A stretch of 5,341 nt of DNA from Desulfobulbaceae bacterium (lineage in GTDB: Bacteria > Desulfobacterota > Desulfobulbia > Desulfobulbales > Desulfobulbaceae): positions 1 to 5,341 of the forward strand of contig SKJK01000346.1 in assembly GCA_007121995.1 (NCBI GenBank), read 5' to 3'. The translations under genes were made by a program, and so were the position numbers. This document shows, piece after piece, positions 1 to 5,176 of this stretch (the stretch's first letter is position 1; each line of letters opens with the position of its first letter). The notes below the pieces were generated by a model. That model saw only the letters and a program-made list of their open reading frames with translations, was not told where the DNA came from and ran no database searches.

Positions 1-241
1 CCGCAACACAACTGACCTTGCTCACCCCGAAAGCCCGACAGATCTCAGCTTGGGTGGCACTGCCATTGACGTACAACTGGCTGGTGATCATGCGGAAAGA
101 CTGCATATCGTCGATGTCATGGGTGAACACAGGCAGGTTGCCGTGGACATAGGTGATGGTCGTGTCCCGGCGTATAAAACCGATGTTTTGGTTGATCAAG
201 GTAATGCCTTCCGGGAAAAAAGGCAGTTGGAGTTGAGGCAT
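1..241 (-). CDS. Helix-turn-helix transposase-like protein, N-terminal part (runs off window)
   Basis: The frame opens at an ATG at 239-241 and stays open for 80 codons to the window edge, so only the N-terminus is seen. It begins MPQLQLPFFPEG, then a region with GFIRRDTTITYVHGNLPVF (residues about 22-40) and a helix-turn-helix-like stretch, ATQAEICRAFGVSKVS (about 63-78). This opening resembles a group of transposase-like proteins that I recall from Desulfobacterota and related genomes, in which a short beta-rich leader precedes a DNA-binding helix-turn-helix; this is recognition by eye, not a search. No strong Shine-Dalgarno precedes the ATG. The frame is open further upstream but I found no better start codon. 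The catalytic part is outside the window, so whether the element is intact cannot be judged. Confidence 0.6.
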   Translation of the reverse strand, partial: MPQLQLPFFPEGITLINQNIGFIRRDTTITYVHGNLPVFTHDIDDMQSFRMITSQLYVNGSATQAEICRAFGVSKVSCVA

Positions 242-408
242 GGCGACTGTCCATTTGAGGAAGTGATTTTGATTTCTGCTATCATGACAAAATCTGTGGC
301 CGTGGCGTAGCACCTTTGCCACTTCCGGGAAAATTATGGTTATATCAAATTATTTCTTGGTGTTAACCTCAGCAATAGGATTCATTGAATTTGCCGAGGT
401 CAGGAGGT

Positions 409-672
409 CTGGGGGTAGCGTTCGAGCATACCTCACAGGTGAGGACGACCTGCTCACCCATGGCCCCCCCCATTGCTTGAAGTGGTTCCCGATTGGCATG
501 ATTTTTACATCTGTCATCTCCTGATGAAACCGATATGCATCACCGGCATGAACGGACAGGCCGCTCTTTGGGGGAAGGACAATTTGTCGATCAACTCGAG
601 ACCACTCTTTCACGAGTATTGCGCCCCCAAAAAAAAACCGGACCGAAGGGGAGGTCTCGTGAGGGTTAATTA
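409..672 (+). pseudogene. Decayed 3' part of a Y1 (IS200-like/RAYT) transposase
   Basis: This stretch aligns at most positions with the 3' part of the intact transposase at 2209-2874. The match starts near the codons for residues 138-140 of the intact protein and runs through the stop region. The first frame encodes SVRAYLTGEDDLLTH, matching SVRAHLAGEDDLLTH. A C-run (eight Cs where the intact copy has TGGCCCC) then adds two bases and shifts the frame. The next frame gives LLEVVPDWHDF, matching LLEMVPNWHDF, and one T is lost shortly after in the poly-T. Homopolymers near 634-645 differ again. The 5' part with the HUH motif and catalytic Tyr is missing, so this cannot encode an active enzyme. 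The downstream TAAATAAACTGTCCCTGGAATTC shows that the right end of the element is also preserved. Confidence 0.88.
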
Positions 673-694
673 AATAAACTGTCCCTGGAATTCC
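671..694 (+). repeat. Right terminus of the relic Y1 transposase unit
   Basis: TAAATAAACTGTCCCTGGAA and the following TTCC match the right end of the intact unit (2875-2899) with one base change inside the 12-bp terminal repeat (ACTGTCCCTGGA against ACTGTCCCCGGA). Only one GGAATTC unit is present here; the intact copy carries three in tandem. I found no matching left end upstream of 409. Confidence 0.7.
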
Positions 695-707
695 TATCAA
701 AAAAATG

Positions 708-770
708 GGCTCCTCGTGGTGTAAATTTGATCCTTATATTTATCAAATCTACACCAAACTACGAGGAGCC
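708..770. repeat. 63-bp imperfect inverted repeat; fused IS ends or MITE-like, possible terminator
   Basis: The left arm (708-731) begins GGCTCCTCGTGGTGTA and the right arm (742-770), read in reverse, begins GGCTCCTCGTAGTTTGGTGTA. The arms pair along their whole length except for five extra bases in the right arm and one mismatch, around a 10-base AT-rich spacer (732-741). The GG start followed by a long GTGTA-containing arm resembles the terminal repeats of ISL3-family elements, so this could be two ends left after internal deletion, or a small non-autonomous element. No convincing 8-bp target duplication flanks it. Read on the minus strand the hairpin is followed by CATTTTTTT (699-707), so it could also end transcripts coming from the PRC-barrel gene. 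Confidence 0.65.
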
Positions 771-865
771 TAATTTGCTCAAATCCACTTGATTGGTCTA
801 AGAGCCGAAAATATCACTTCAGCCGACCTGCCTATGCCGTTTCTGGTGGATTAAATGTTACTAGG

Positions 866-1366
866 TTACCTATCTCTTTTGACATTATAGCGGGTGTCAA
901 GATCTCTACGGTAACCCTCGTCGTCTAGATTTGGCCATTTTTCGTCGTCAAATCCCTCTTCATCTTTTAGCTGATCCTCTCTGACGTCAAGTATTACTAC
1001 AACATCGTCATAAAACCAGCCTTCATCCCGCTCAAAAGTGAATGCTTCCAGCGGCACGGCATACATATTGTCACCCATGCCCAAGAACCCACCATATGAG
1101 ATAGCCGCATAACGCACCTTGCCGGTCGAATCAATCACGATATCCTTTATTTCTCCGAGGTTTTCTCCCTGCGGGTTTTTGACATCCATTCCAATGAGTT
1201 TACTGCCGAGAATGGAATAGCCACCTTTCATTGTACCAACTTCTTTACTCTGCGTATCCTTGGTGGTCGTTTTCTCTTTGTCTGTTGCGAAACATGGTGA
1301 TGCTACCATCATCGTGGTGATTGCCATTACTGCCAGAGCCGAATATACTTTTGATTGCTTTTTCAT
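866..1366 (-). CDS. Exported PRC-barrel domain protein
   Basis: The 166-residue product starts with a clear signal peptide: charged MKKQSK, a hydrophobic core VYSALAVMAITTMMVAS, and a likely cleavage after CFA at residue 27. It should therefore be periplasmic or envelope-associated. After a polar Thr/Lys-rich linker, residues about 47-125 form a PRC-barrel: GSKLIGMDVKNPQGENLGEI, DIVIDSTGKVRYAAISYGGF, then MYAVPLEAF. The C-terminus is very acidic (KDEEGFDDEKWPNLDDEGY) and ends in basic residues. PRC-barrel proteins of this kind are thought to bind ligands or partners; no enzyme activity is implied. The start is supported by GGAGG at 1374-1378, seven bases upstream. It follows the csbD-like gene by 30 bases on the same strand, and the pairing suggests a shared envelope or osmotic stress role. 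The hairpin at 708-770 may end the transcript. Confidence 0.9.
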   Translation of the reverse strand: MKKQSKVYSALAVMAITTMMVASPCFATDKEKTTTKDTQSKEVGTMKGGYSILGSKLIGMDVKNPQGENLGEIKDIVIDSTGKVRYAAISYGGFLGMGDNMYAVPLEAFTFERDEGWFYDDVVVILDVREDQLKDEEGFDDEKWPNLDDEGYRRDLDTRYNVKRDR

Positions 1367-1396
1367 GCCTTTTCCTCCAAATTTGTTTAGTTATTG

Positions 1397-1600
1397 TTAC
1401 CCTTTAAAGTTGGTTTCCCAATCGTTAACCTGTTTTTCTGCCTCCTCCTTCTCTATGCCGTAGCGCTCTTGAATTTTTCCGATGAATTCTTCACGATTAC
1501 CGTTGATTACATCAAGGTCATCATCAGTAAGTTTTCCCCATTTTTGCTGGGCTTTACCCTTAAATTGCTTCCATTTTCCTTTTACTTCATCCCAATTCAT
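1397..1600 (-). CDS. CsbD-like stress protein
   Basis: The 67-residue product MNWDEVKGKWKQFKGKAQQK... is a typical full-length CsbD family member. It shows the N-terminal KGKWKQFKGK basic helix, WGKLTDDDLDVINGNREEF in the centre and an ERYGIEKEEAEKQVNDWE C-terminal helix. These small, charged, soluble proteins are induced by general stress in several bacteria (named for a SigB-controlled gene of Bacillus subtilis); their molecular function is unknown. The reading frame extends 18 codons further upstream, but the ATG at 1598-1600 is the right start because an AGGAGG ribosome site (1606-1611) lies five bases before it and the family begins MNWD/MNKD. It is the first gene of a probable two-gene unit with the exported PRC-barrel gene. 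Confidence 0.93.
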   Translation of the reverse strand: MNWDEVKGKWKQFKGKAQQKWGKLTDDDLDVINGNREEFIGKIQERYGIEKEEAEKQVNDWETNFKG

Positions 1601-1605
1601 GATGT

Positions 1606-1611
1606 CCTCCT
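1606..1611 (-). promoter_or_regulatory. Ribosome binding site fixing the csbD start
   Basis: AGGAGG on the minus strand, five bases before the ATG at 1600. It excludes the longer frame that begins at 1654. Confidence 0.8.
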
Positions 1612-1613
1612 CG

Positions 1614-1632
1614 AATATTTTTGAAAAATATT
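1614..1632. repeat. 19-bp AT palindrome in the csbD leader
   Basis: AATATTTTT and AAAAATATT flank a single G in a perfect inverted repeat, just upstream of the csbD ribosome site. It could be a weak leader hairpin or an operator, but AT-rich palindromes also arise by chance in DNA this AT-rich. Confidence 0.35.
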
Positions 1633-2109
1633 TTTCATTACACATCAAAATCACGGTAAATAAATGTAGAAGTAAGGAAAAATTACACTTTCATCGCAAT
1701 AATGATATGCTTTGGATGGAGTTAACCTCCATGGTAAAAAAAATGCTACGAATCAAAATAAGATACTTTTATTTCAATATCTCTTGTGTGAAATTTTTTT
1801 TTGAACTGAAAAACACAGAAACAACAAGTATTGTTTCAGTGATTTTTCATAAAATTCTGTTCATCCTTTAGGATTGTTTTTAGTTTACAAACAAAAAATG
1901 TTGTATATGGATGAACACTAGCAAACATTTTGTGACTTGATTGTAACCTCATGAGGTGCCAAAGGGCTGAGCCGTTGTTCTCTCTACTGTATTAAGCAAT
2001 CATTGAGCCAGGTGTTTGCTTCAGTGATTAAATGATCCATCTTTATGATATTATTTTTATAATTCTGAAAAATAGGATTTTCAGGTCAACCTTCAAACCA
2101 GAGAACAAG

Positions 2110-2146
2110 GGTCATATTTGGCCCAAATGGTCTTATATGACCATTT
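2110..2146. repeat. Three overlapping, mutually exclusive hairpins beside the transposase unit
   Basis: Three perfect inverted repeats share bases: GGTCATAT (2110-2117) with ATATGACC (2135-2142); ATTTG (2116-2120) with CAAAT (2124-2128); and AAATGGTC (2125-2132) with GACCATTT (2139-2146). The third cannot form together with either of the other two; the second can sit inside the loop of the first. They end five bases before the left terminal repeat of the Y1 transposase unit. HUH/Y1 enzymes recognise DNA hairpins near element ends, so these are candidate recognition structures; a role in the host promoter region is the alternative. Confidence 0.5.
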
Positions 2147-2150
2147 GATG

Positions 2151-2169
2151 TCCGGGGACAGTATATTTA
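2151..2169 (+). repeat. Left terminal inverted repeat of the Y1 transposase unit
   Basis: TCCGGGGACAGT (2151-2162) is the exact reverse complement of 2883-2894. The match continues inward as TATTTA against TATTCA, giving 17 of 19 matching positions. It lies about 40 bases before the transposase start. Confidence 0.75.
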
Positions 2170-2208
2170 ACATTGACGACAGCGAACAGGCTTTGCTATA
2201 GTTCATGC

Positions 2209-2874
2209 ATGGCAAGAATCGCAAGAGTAGTAGTCCCTGGCTTCCCGCACCACGTCACCCAGCGGGGGAATCGCCGTCAGCAAACCTTTTTTTGCGACGA
2301 CGATTACCTCGCTTATATTGATCTGATGGCGGAGTGGTGCCGTGACTATAACGTCGCCATCTGGGTTTGGTGCCTGATGCCGAACCATGTTCATCTCATT
2401 GCCGTGCCCACCAACGCGGAGGGTCTTGCTCGTGCCATCGGCGAGGCACATCGGCGGTACACCCGGCGCATCAATTTCCGTGAACAATGGCGGGGGCATC
2501 TGTGGCAGGAACGATTCGCTTCCTTTCCCATGGATAATCGCTATCTCTTGGCAACGGCGCGGTACATTGAAATGAACCCTGTCGCCGCGAACCTGGTTCG
2601 CAATCCGGGCGAGTATCCCTGGAGTAGCGTTCGAGCGCACCTCGCAGGTGAGGACGACCTGCTCACCCATGTGGCCCCATTGCTTGAAATGGTCCCCAAC
2701 TGGCATGATTTTTTGCAGCTGTCATCTCCTGATGAAGTTGATCTGCTTCATCGCCATGAACGGTCTGGCCGCCCTTTGGGTGGGCAACATTTTGTCGATC
2801 AACTCGAGACCACTCTTTCACGAGTATTGCGCCCCAAAAAACCCGGACCGAAGGGGAAGTCCCGTGAGGATTAA
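2209..2874 (+). CDS. Y1 (HUH) transposase, IS200-like / REP-associated type
   Basis: The 221-residue product is a single-strand DNA transposase of the Y1_Tnp family, which nicks DNA with one tyrosine and a metal held by an HUH pair. The family N-terminus MARIARVVVPGFPHHVTQRG is intact. The HUH motif is H60-V-H62 in CLMPNHVHLI, and the likely nucleophile is Tyr119 in RYIEMNPVAANLV, by analogy with the Tyr of the YINPV-type helix in RAYT proteins. GEYPWSSVRAHL (134-145) is also typical. The basic tail LRPKKPGPKGKSRED may bind DNA. I chose the ATG at 2209 because the family begins MARxAR; a start at 2173 would add 12 unrelated residues. No strong ribosome site is visible, as is common for transposases kept at low expression. 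The gene has no stops or frameshifts and lies between inverted ends with no other cargo, so it looks recently active. A truncated relative lies at 409-672 in the same orientation. Confidence 0.92.
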   Translation: MARIARVVVPGFPHHVTQRGNRRQQTFFCDDDYLAYIDLMAEWCRDYNVAIWVWCLMPNHVHLIAVPTNAEGLARAIGEAHRRYTRRINFREQWRGHLWQERFASFPMDNRYLLATARYIEMNPVAANLVRNPGEYPWSSVRAHLAGEDDLLTHVAPLLEMVPNWHDFLQLSSPDEVDLLHRHERSGRPLGGQHFVDQLETTLSRVLRPKKPGPKGKSRED

Positions 2875-2875
2875 T

Positions 2876-2894
2876 TGAATAAACTGTCCCCGGA
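2876..2894 (+). repeat. Right terminal inverted repeat of the Y1 transposase unit
   Basis: TGAATAAACTGTCCCCGGA pairs with 2151-2169; the outer 12 bases (ACTGTCCCCGGA) match perfectly. It starts directly after the transposase stop codon, so the gene fills the element almost to its right end. Confidence 0.75.
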
Positions 2895-2920
2895 ATTCGC
2901 GGAATTCGCCGGAATTCCTA
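2892..2920. repeat. Tandem GGAATTC units at the right edge of the element
   Basis: Three GGAATTC units lie in tandem (GGAATTCGC, GGAATTCGCC, GGAATTCC). Each contains the palindrome GAATTC, and neighbouring units can pair with each other. The relic at 671-694 has only one unit. They may be a REP-like structure tied to the transposase or simple slippage. Confidence 0.6.
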
Positions 2921-2935
2921 CCTGCAGGTTCATCT

Positions 2936-3685
2936 TTATTCTGTTTTGACGCACGTGAACACCGTGTATTTATCCTCTCCTGGATTGTACCTTCCCTCAT
3001 GCACCTCGAATCCTGTTTCGCGCAGTACATGTCTCCAAGTATCCAGGGTGAAAATCCCCATGGTCCAGTGATCGGTCTCAATCCGAAGGCGTCCGTTGTC
3101 GCGAATAAGATACAGGATCGTCGTTTCGTACTGCTCATCCGTGGGGTCGGCATCATAAACGTTCTCGACGAAGACAACATCCAACCCGTCCCGCGTGACC
3201 TGGGTTGTACTGGTCCTGTTCTGCTGGAATGTCTCGGTGGTCACGTCTGGAGTAGCGACCAGAACGCCGCCAGGCTTCAGGTGGGCATGCGCGGTGCGGA
3301 ACGCTGCCTCGAAGTCCGTCAGACAACTCATATATGAGATCGCATCATCCATCAGCACGGCGTCATAAGCTCTTCCGAGTCTGCACGTTCGCATATCGCC
3401 TTGGGCGAACGTGCACTCGGGATTCAGTACCTTCGCCTGCTCAAGCATCGTGGAGCTGAGATCGACACCGGTGACTTTGAACTCCTGTTTCAGGTTAAAG
3501 ACGTTCTTCCCGCCACCACATCCAATGTCAAGTAAGGTGGCTACTGGGCGTTTGGCGTATCGGCGTATCAGTCCTGTAACGTGCTGGCAGTAATGCGCGT
3601 ACTCGGTAGCCGCATCGCCCCACATCGGCCATAACCACGCCAGGTCTGTGTAAAGCCGGCAAGTGTCTTTCATTTTTCTTATCAT
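2936..3685 (-). CDS. Class I SAM-dependent methyltransferase, substrate unknown
   Basis: The 249-residue product has the Rossmann-like methyltransferase fold. Motif I is TLLDIGCGGGKN (residues 50-61), which binds S-adenosylmethionine. The acidic residue for the ribose hydroxyls is D75 in VTGVDLSSTML, motif III is AQGDM (94-98), and the strand-4 region is YDAVLMDDAISYM (107-119), followed by LKPGGVLVATPDV. A tryptophan-rich N-terminal helix (LYTDLAWLWPMWG) precedes the fold, and a beta-rich insert (DGLDVVFVENVYDAD onward) may shape the substrate pocket. The length is normal for small-molecule methyltransferases; nothing visible identifies the substrate. The ATG at 3685 and one four codons in (3673) are both possible; neither has a strong ribosome site. 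No signal peptide is seen, so it is cytoplasmic. It stands alone between a transposase unit and pseudogene debris, with no operon partner. Confidence 0.9.
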   Translation of the reverse strand: MIRKMKDTCRLYTDLAWLWPMWGDAATEYAHYCQHVTGLIRRYAKRPVATLLDIGCGGGKNVFNLKQEFKVTGVDLSSTMLEQAKVLNPECTFAQGDMRTCRLGRAYDAVLMDDAISYMSCLTDFEAAFRTAHAHLKPGGVLVATPDVTTETFQQNRTSTTQVTRDGLDVVFVENVYDADPTDEQYETTILYLIRDNGRLRIETDHWTMGIFTLDTWRHVLRETGFEVHEGRYNPGEDKYTVFTCVKTE

Positions 3686-3698
3686 GCCGAACGCCTAT

Positions 3699-3736
3699 TT
3701 TTCAGCAGGTACGTGCTTTCGGCACTCCGCTGAAAA
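3699..3736. repeat. Hairpin just upstream of the methyltransferase
   Basis: TTTTCAGC (3699-3706) pairs perfectly with GCTGAAAA (3729-3736), and inside them GTGC pairs with GCAC around a five-base loop. It lies 13 bases before the methyltransferase ATG on the minus strand and would form in its leader RNA. No T-run follows on either strand, so it does not look like a terminator. Confidence 0.5.
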
Positions 3737-3769
3737 TCCTTGTGCAGTTTTGGATTCCTTTTGCTTTTT

Positions 3770-3864
3770 TCAATATCCTGGTTTCCGATGAAGGTTCATT
3801 TCACAACGATGGATATTCTGTCTTCCTCTTCTGAGTACAGGATTTCATATGGGGCGGCATGGTT
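3770..3864 (-). pseudogene. C-terminal remnant of a RelE/ParE-type toxin
   Basis: On the minus strand, one frame reads HAAPYEILYSEEEDRISIVV and then stops. A one-base shift continues MNLHRKPGY followed by TGA. Joined, these match the end of RelE/ParE-type toxins, where a PYxIxYxxxxDxIxI strand is followed by an H-x-R-x-PGYW ending; here the final Trp codon TGG appears to have become TGA. The N-terminal two thirds are absent, and no antitoxin gene is recognisable nearby. The segment therefore has at least a truncation, a frameshift and a nonsense change. Family assignment is by eye from a short fragment. Confidence 0.6.
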
Positions 3865-3896
3865 ATTTTTTTATAAATATAAATGAAATCAATAAT

Positions 3897-4083
3897 TTAT
3901 TTCGTTAACTCATCAGGATTCTCTTCAATAACCAAGTGGCTTGCATCATTAATAGTGCGGAGGTCTGAATCCAGAATCATTCTGTGATGCACCTCCTCTC
4001 GTTCAAGTCGTATCCAGTTATCTTCTCGTCCCCCACAAAATCAAGGTAGGTGTAGTAACAGTAGGCCTTTGAAAAGCTGTCTG
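3897..4083 (-). pseudogene. Frameshifted C-terminal remnant of an alpha/beta hydrolase
   Basis: Read on the minus strand, one frame gives QTAFQRPTVTTPTLILWG and the next continues GGREDNWIRLEREEVHHRM, then ILDSDLRTINDASHLVIEE and NPDELTK before TAA (3897-3899). Joined across the five-base G-run (4030-4034 on the plus strand as Cs), this is the usual end of an alpha/beta hydrolase: the TPTLILWGRED strand with the catalytic acid, then the catalytic His in DASHLVIEENP. A stop at 4084-4086 closes the upstream frame, and a second shift may join KMTDSF further up. The nucleophile elbow and lid are missing, so the gene is 5'-truncated and broken. The exact 5' limit is uncertain. Confidence 0.75.
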
Positions 4084-4125
4084 TCATTTTCGCGGCAATG
4101 CATAGGTTGGCAACATTTTTGTGTT

Positions 4126-4185
4126 AAACAACCAGGGGGCACGGGCTCGGACAACTTCACCCTGCCCGAGGGCTGGTTGTTTTTT
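4126..4185. terminator. Strong hairpin with T-run, probably bidirectional terminator
   Basis: AAACAACCAG (4126-4135) pairs perfectly with CTGGTTGTTT (4173-4182). Inside, GGGCACGGG can pair imperfectly with CCCTGCCC. On the plus strand the stem is followed by a run of six Ts (4180-4185), a textbook intrinsic terminator, although no plus-strand gene is visible just upstream. On the minus strand it lies about 45 bases past the patatin stop with a weaker TTGTTT tract, and there it would end that transcript. Confidence 0.65.
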
Positions 4186-4229
4186 AGCCATGCATGCAGC
4201 CAAGCAGTGCTGGAGTATCGCTGTTAAAC

Positions 4230-5165
4230 CTACTCATTTTGCCACTCGCGGAGTTGTTGCCGCAGGTCCTCGGCAGCGGGCTGTGCCTGTTCGAGGATGG
4301 TATCGAGCCGGTTCAACTCCAGGAGGCGAACGCCGTTGGTATCCACCTTAATGTAGAGGTCCGGCTCATGGCGCAGGCGCATTTCGCGGATCAGGGATTG
4401 CTGCATCAGTTCAAAGGTCTTGAAGAGCAGGTCGGTTACGCCGGTTTTGTCATCATGGGGGCGCCGGTTGCCCGACACGTCGATGGCCACCACCTTATCA
4501 GTGTTGCCGAGCAATAGATCAAAGGGAAGCGGCTTGGAGGTGCCGCCGTCCACCAGCAGCAGGTCATCTCGGATTACCGGATCGAACAGGCCGGGCACCG
4601 CCATGCTGGCATGAACTGCGACAAACAGGTCGCCCTCATCAATGATCACCGATTCGCCACTCCAGAAGTCGGTTGCCACCACTACCAGCGGTATGTGCAG
4701 ATCTTCGAATCGGGTTGCCTCGACGTGACCGGCAAGGAAATCGAGAAAAGCGGTCGGGTCAATCAGGCCGCCGTCGTCGAGATCGACAGCAAACACATCA
4801 TGTAGTGCCAACTCGGATTTAAGGATGCCGGTCAGCGCATCAAGCTTGGAGCCGGCAAAGTCCCGGAAGATACCTTCTATTTCTTCCGCACTGAGCCCTG
4901 CGGCATACAGTGCGCCGATCACTGCGCCGATGCTGGTGCCACTGATGCGCGCTGGGCGCACTTCCATCTCGTCGAACACTTGCAGCATTGCAATGTGCGC
5001 CAAACCGCCGGCGCCGCCGGAGCCGAGGGCCAGGCTAATTTCCGGTGGCGCAGCCGACGCCGGTGCCGATGGCTGCAGGAAAATCAGTAATCCCAGCAGC
5101 AGGGCAAAAGGCATCAGGGTTGCTCTGACAGTTCGGCATCGCCGCGGAGCATCCCGGCGCTGCAC
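4230..5165 (-). CDS. Exported patatin-like phospholipase
   Basis: The 311-residue product is a patatin-family lipid acyl hydrolase, which uses a Ser-Asp dyad to cleave acyl esters of lipids. The glycine-rich oxyanion loop is GSGGAGGLAH (48-57), the nucleophile elbow is GTSIG with Ser78, and the partner is Asp206 in LLVDGG. ATDFWSG (164-170) and the HASMAVPGLFDPV segment (185-197) are also typical of bacterial patatins. An Arg-rich N-terminus followed by MPFALLLGLLIFLQPSAPASA (18-38) is a signal sequence, so the enzyme should act in the periplasm or outside. The C-terminal part (TFELMQQSLIREMRLRH onward) is helical, like the tail of RssA-type proteins; no outer-membrane barrel domain is present. 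I chose the GTG at 5165 because GAGGTG (5171-5176) lies five bases upstream. The ATG at 5114 lacks a ribosome site but would still keep the signal core. The same frame is open to the window edge, so a longer start outside is possible. Confidence 0.9.
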   Translation of the reverse strand: MQRRDAPRRCRTVRATLMPFALLLGLLIFLQPSAPASAAPPEISLALGSGGAGGLAHIAMLQVFDEMEVRPARISGTSIGAVIGALYAAGLSAEEIEGIFRDFAGSKLDALTGILKSELALHDVFAVDLDDGGLIDPTAFLDFLAGHVEATRFEDLHIPLVVVATDFWSGESVIIDEGDLFVAVHASMAVPGLFDPVIRDDLLLVDGGTSKPLPFDLLLGNTDKVVAIDVSGNRRPHDDKTGVTDLLFKTFELMQQSLIREMRLRHEPDLYIKVDTNGVRLLELNRLDTILEQAQPAAEDLRQQLREWQNE

Positions 5166-5170
5166 CGGAA

Positions 5171-5176
5171 CACCTC
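5171..5176 (-). promoter_or_regulatory. Ribosome binding site supporting the GTG start of the patatin gene
   Basis: GAGGTG on the minus strand, five bases before GTG 5165. The in-frame ATG at 5114 has no comparable site. Confidence 0.55.

Larger units (their letters stand above)
1612..2150. other. AT-rich non-coding stretch upstream of csbD
   Basis: About 540 bases with no credible gene on either strand; open frames here have no ribosome site and read as low-complexity Phe/Ile/Lys peptides. It should hold the csbD promoter (minus strand), but I cannot point to a convincing -35/-10 pair. It contains a perfect 12-bp palindrome ACCTCATGAGGT (1946-1957), a small ATGGAG/CTCCAT inverted repeat near 1718-1734 and, at its right end, overlapping hairpins (2110-2146). 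Its composition contrasts sharply with the transposase that follows. Confidence 0.6.

Noticed and set aside
50..310. Plus-strand 86-codon open frame
   Set aside because: It is the antisense of the transposase-like N-terminus at 1-241, which carries the recognisable helix-turn-helix.
350..700. Minus-strand 116-codon open frame over the relic
   Set aside because: It lies antisense to recognisable transposase sequence, has no family features, and the equivalent antisense frame exists over the intact copy.
1655..2150. Small genes in the AT-rich stretch
   Set aside because: Frames here read as low-complexity Phe/Ile/Lys peptides without ribosome sites or family motifs.
4121..4185. Integron attC site (GTTAAAC beside a long imperfect hairpin)
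   Set aside because: GTTAAAC fits the core-site pattern, but it sits at the wrong end of the hairpin and no matching RYYYAAC lies at the other side. The T-run fits a terminator better.
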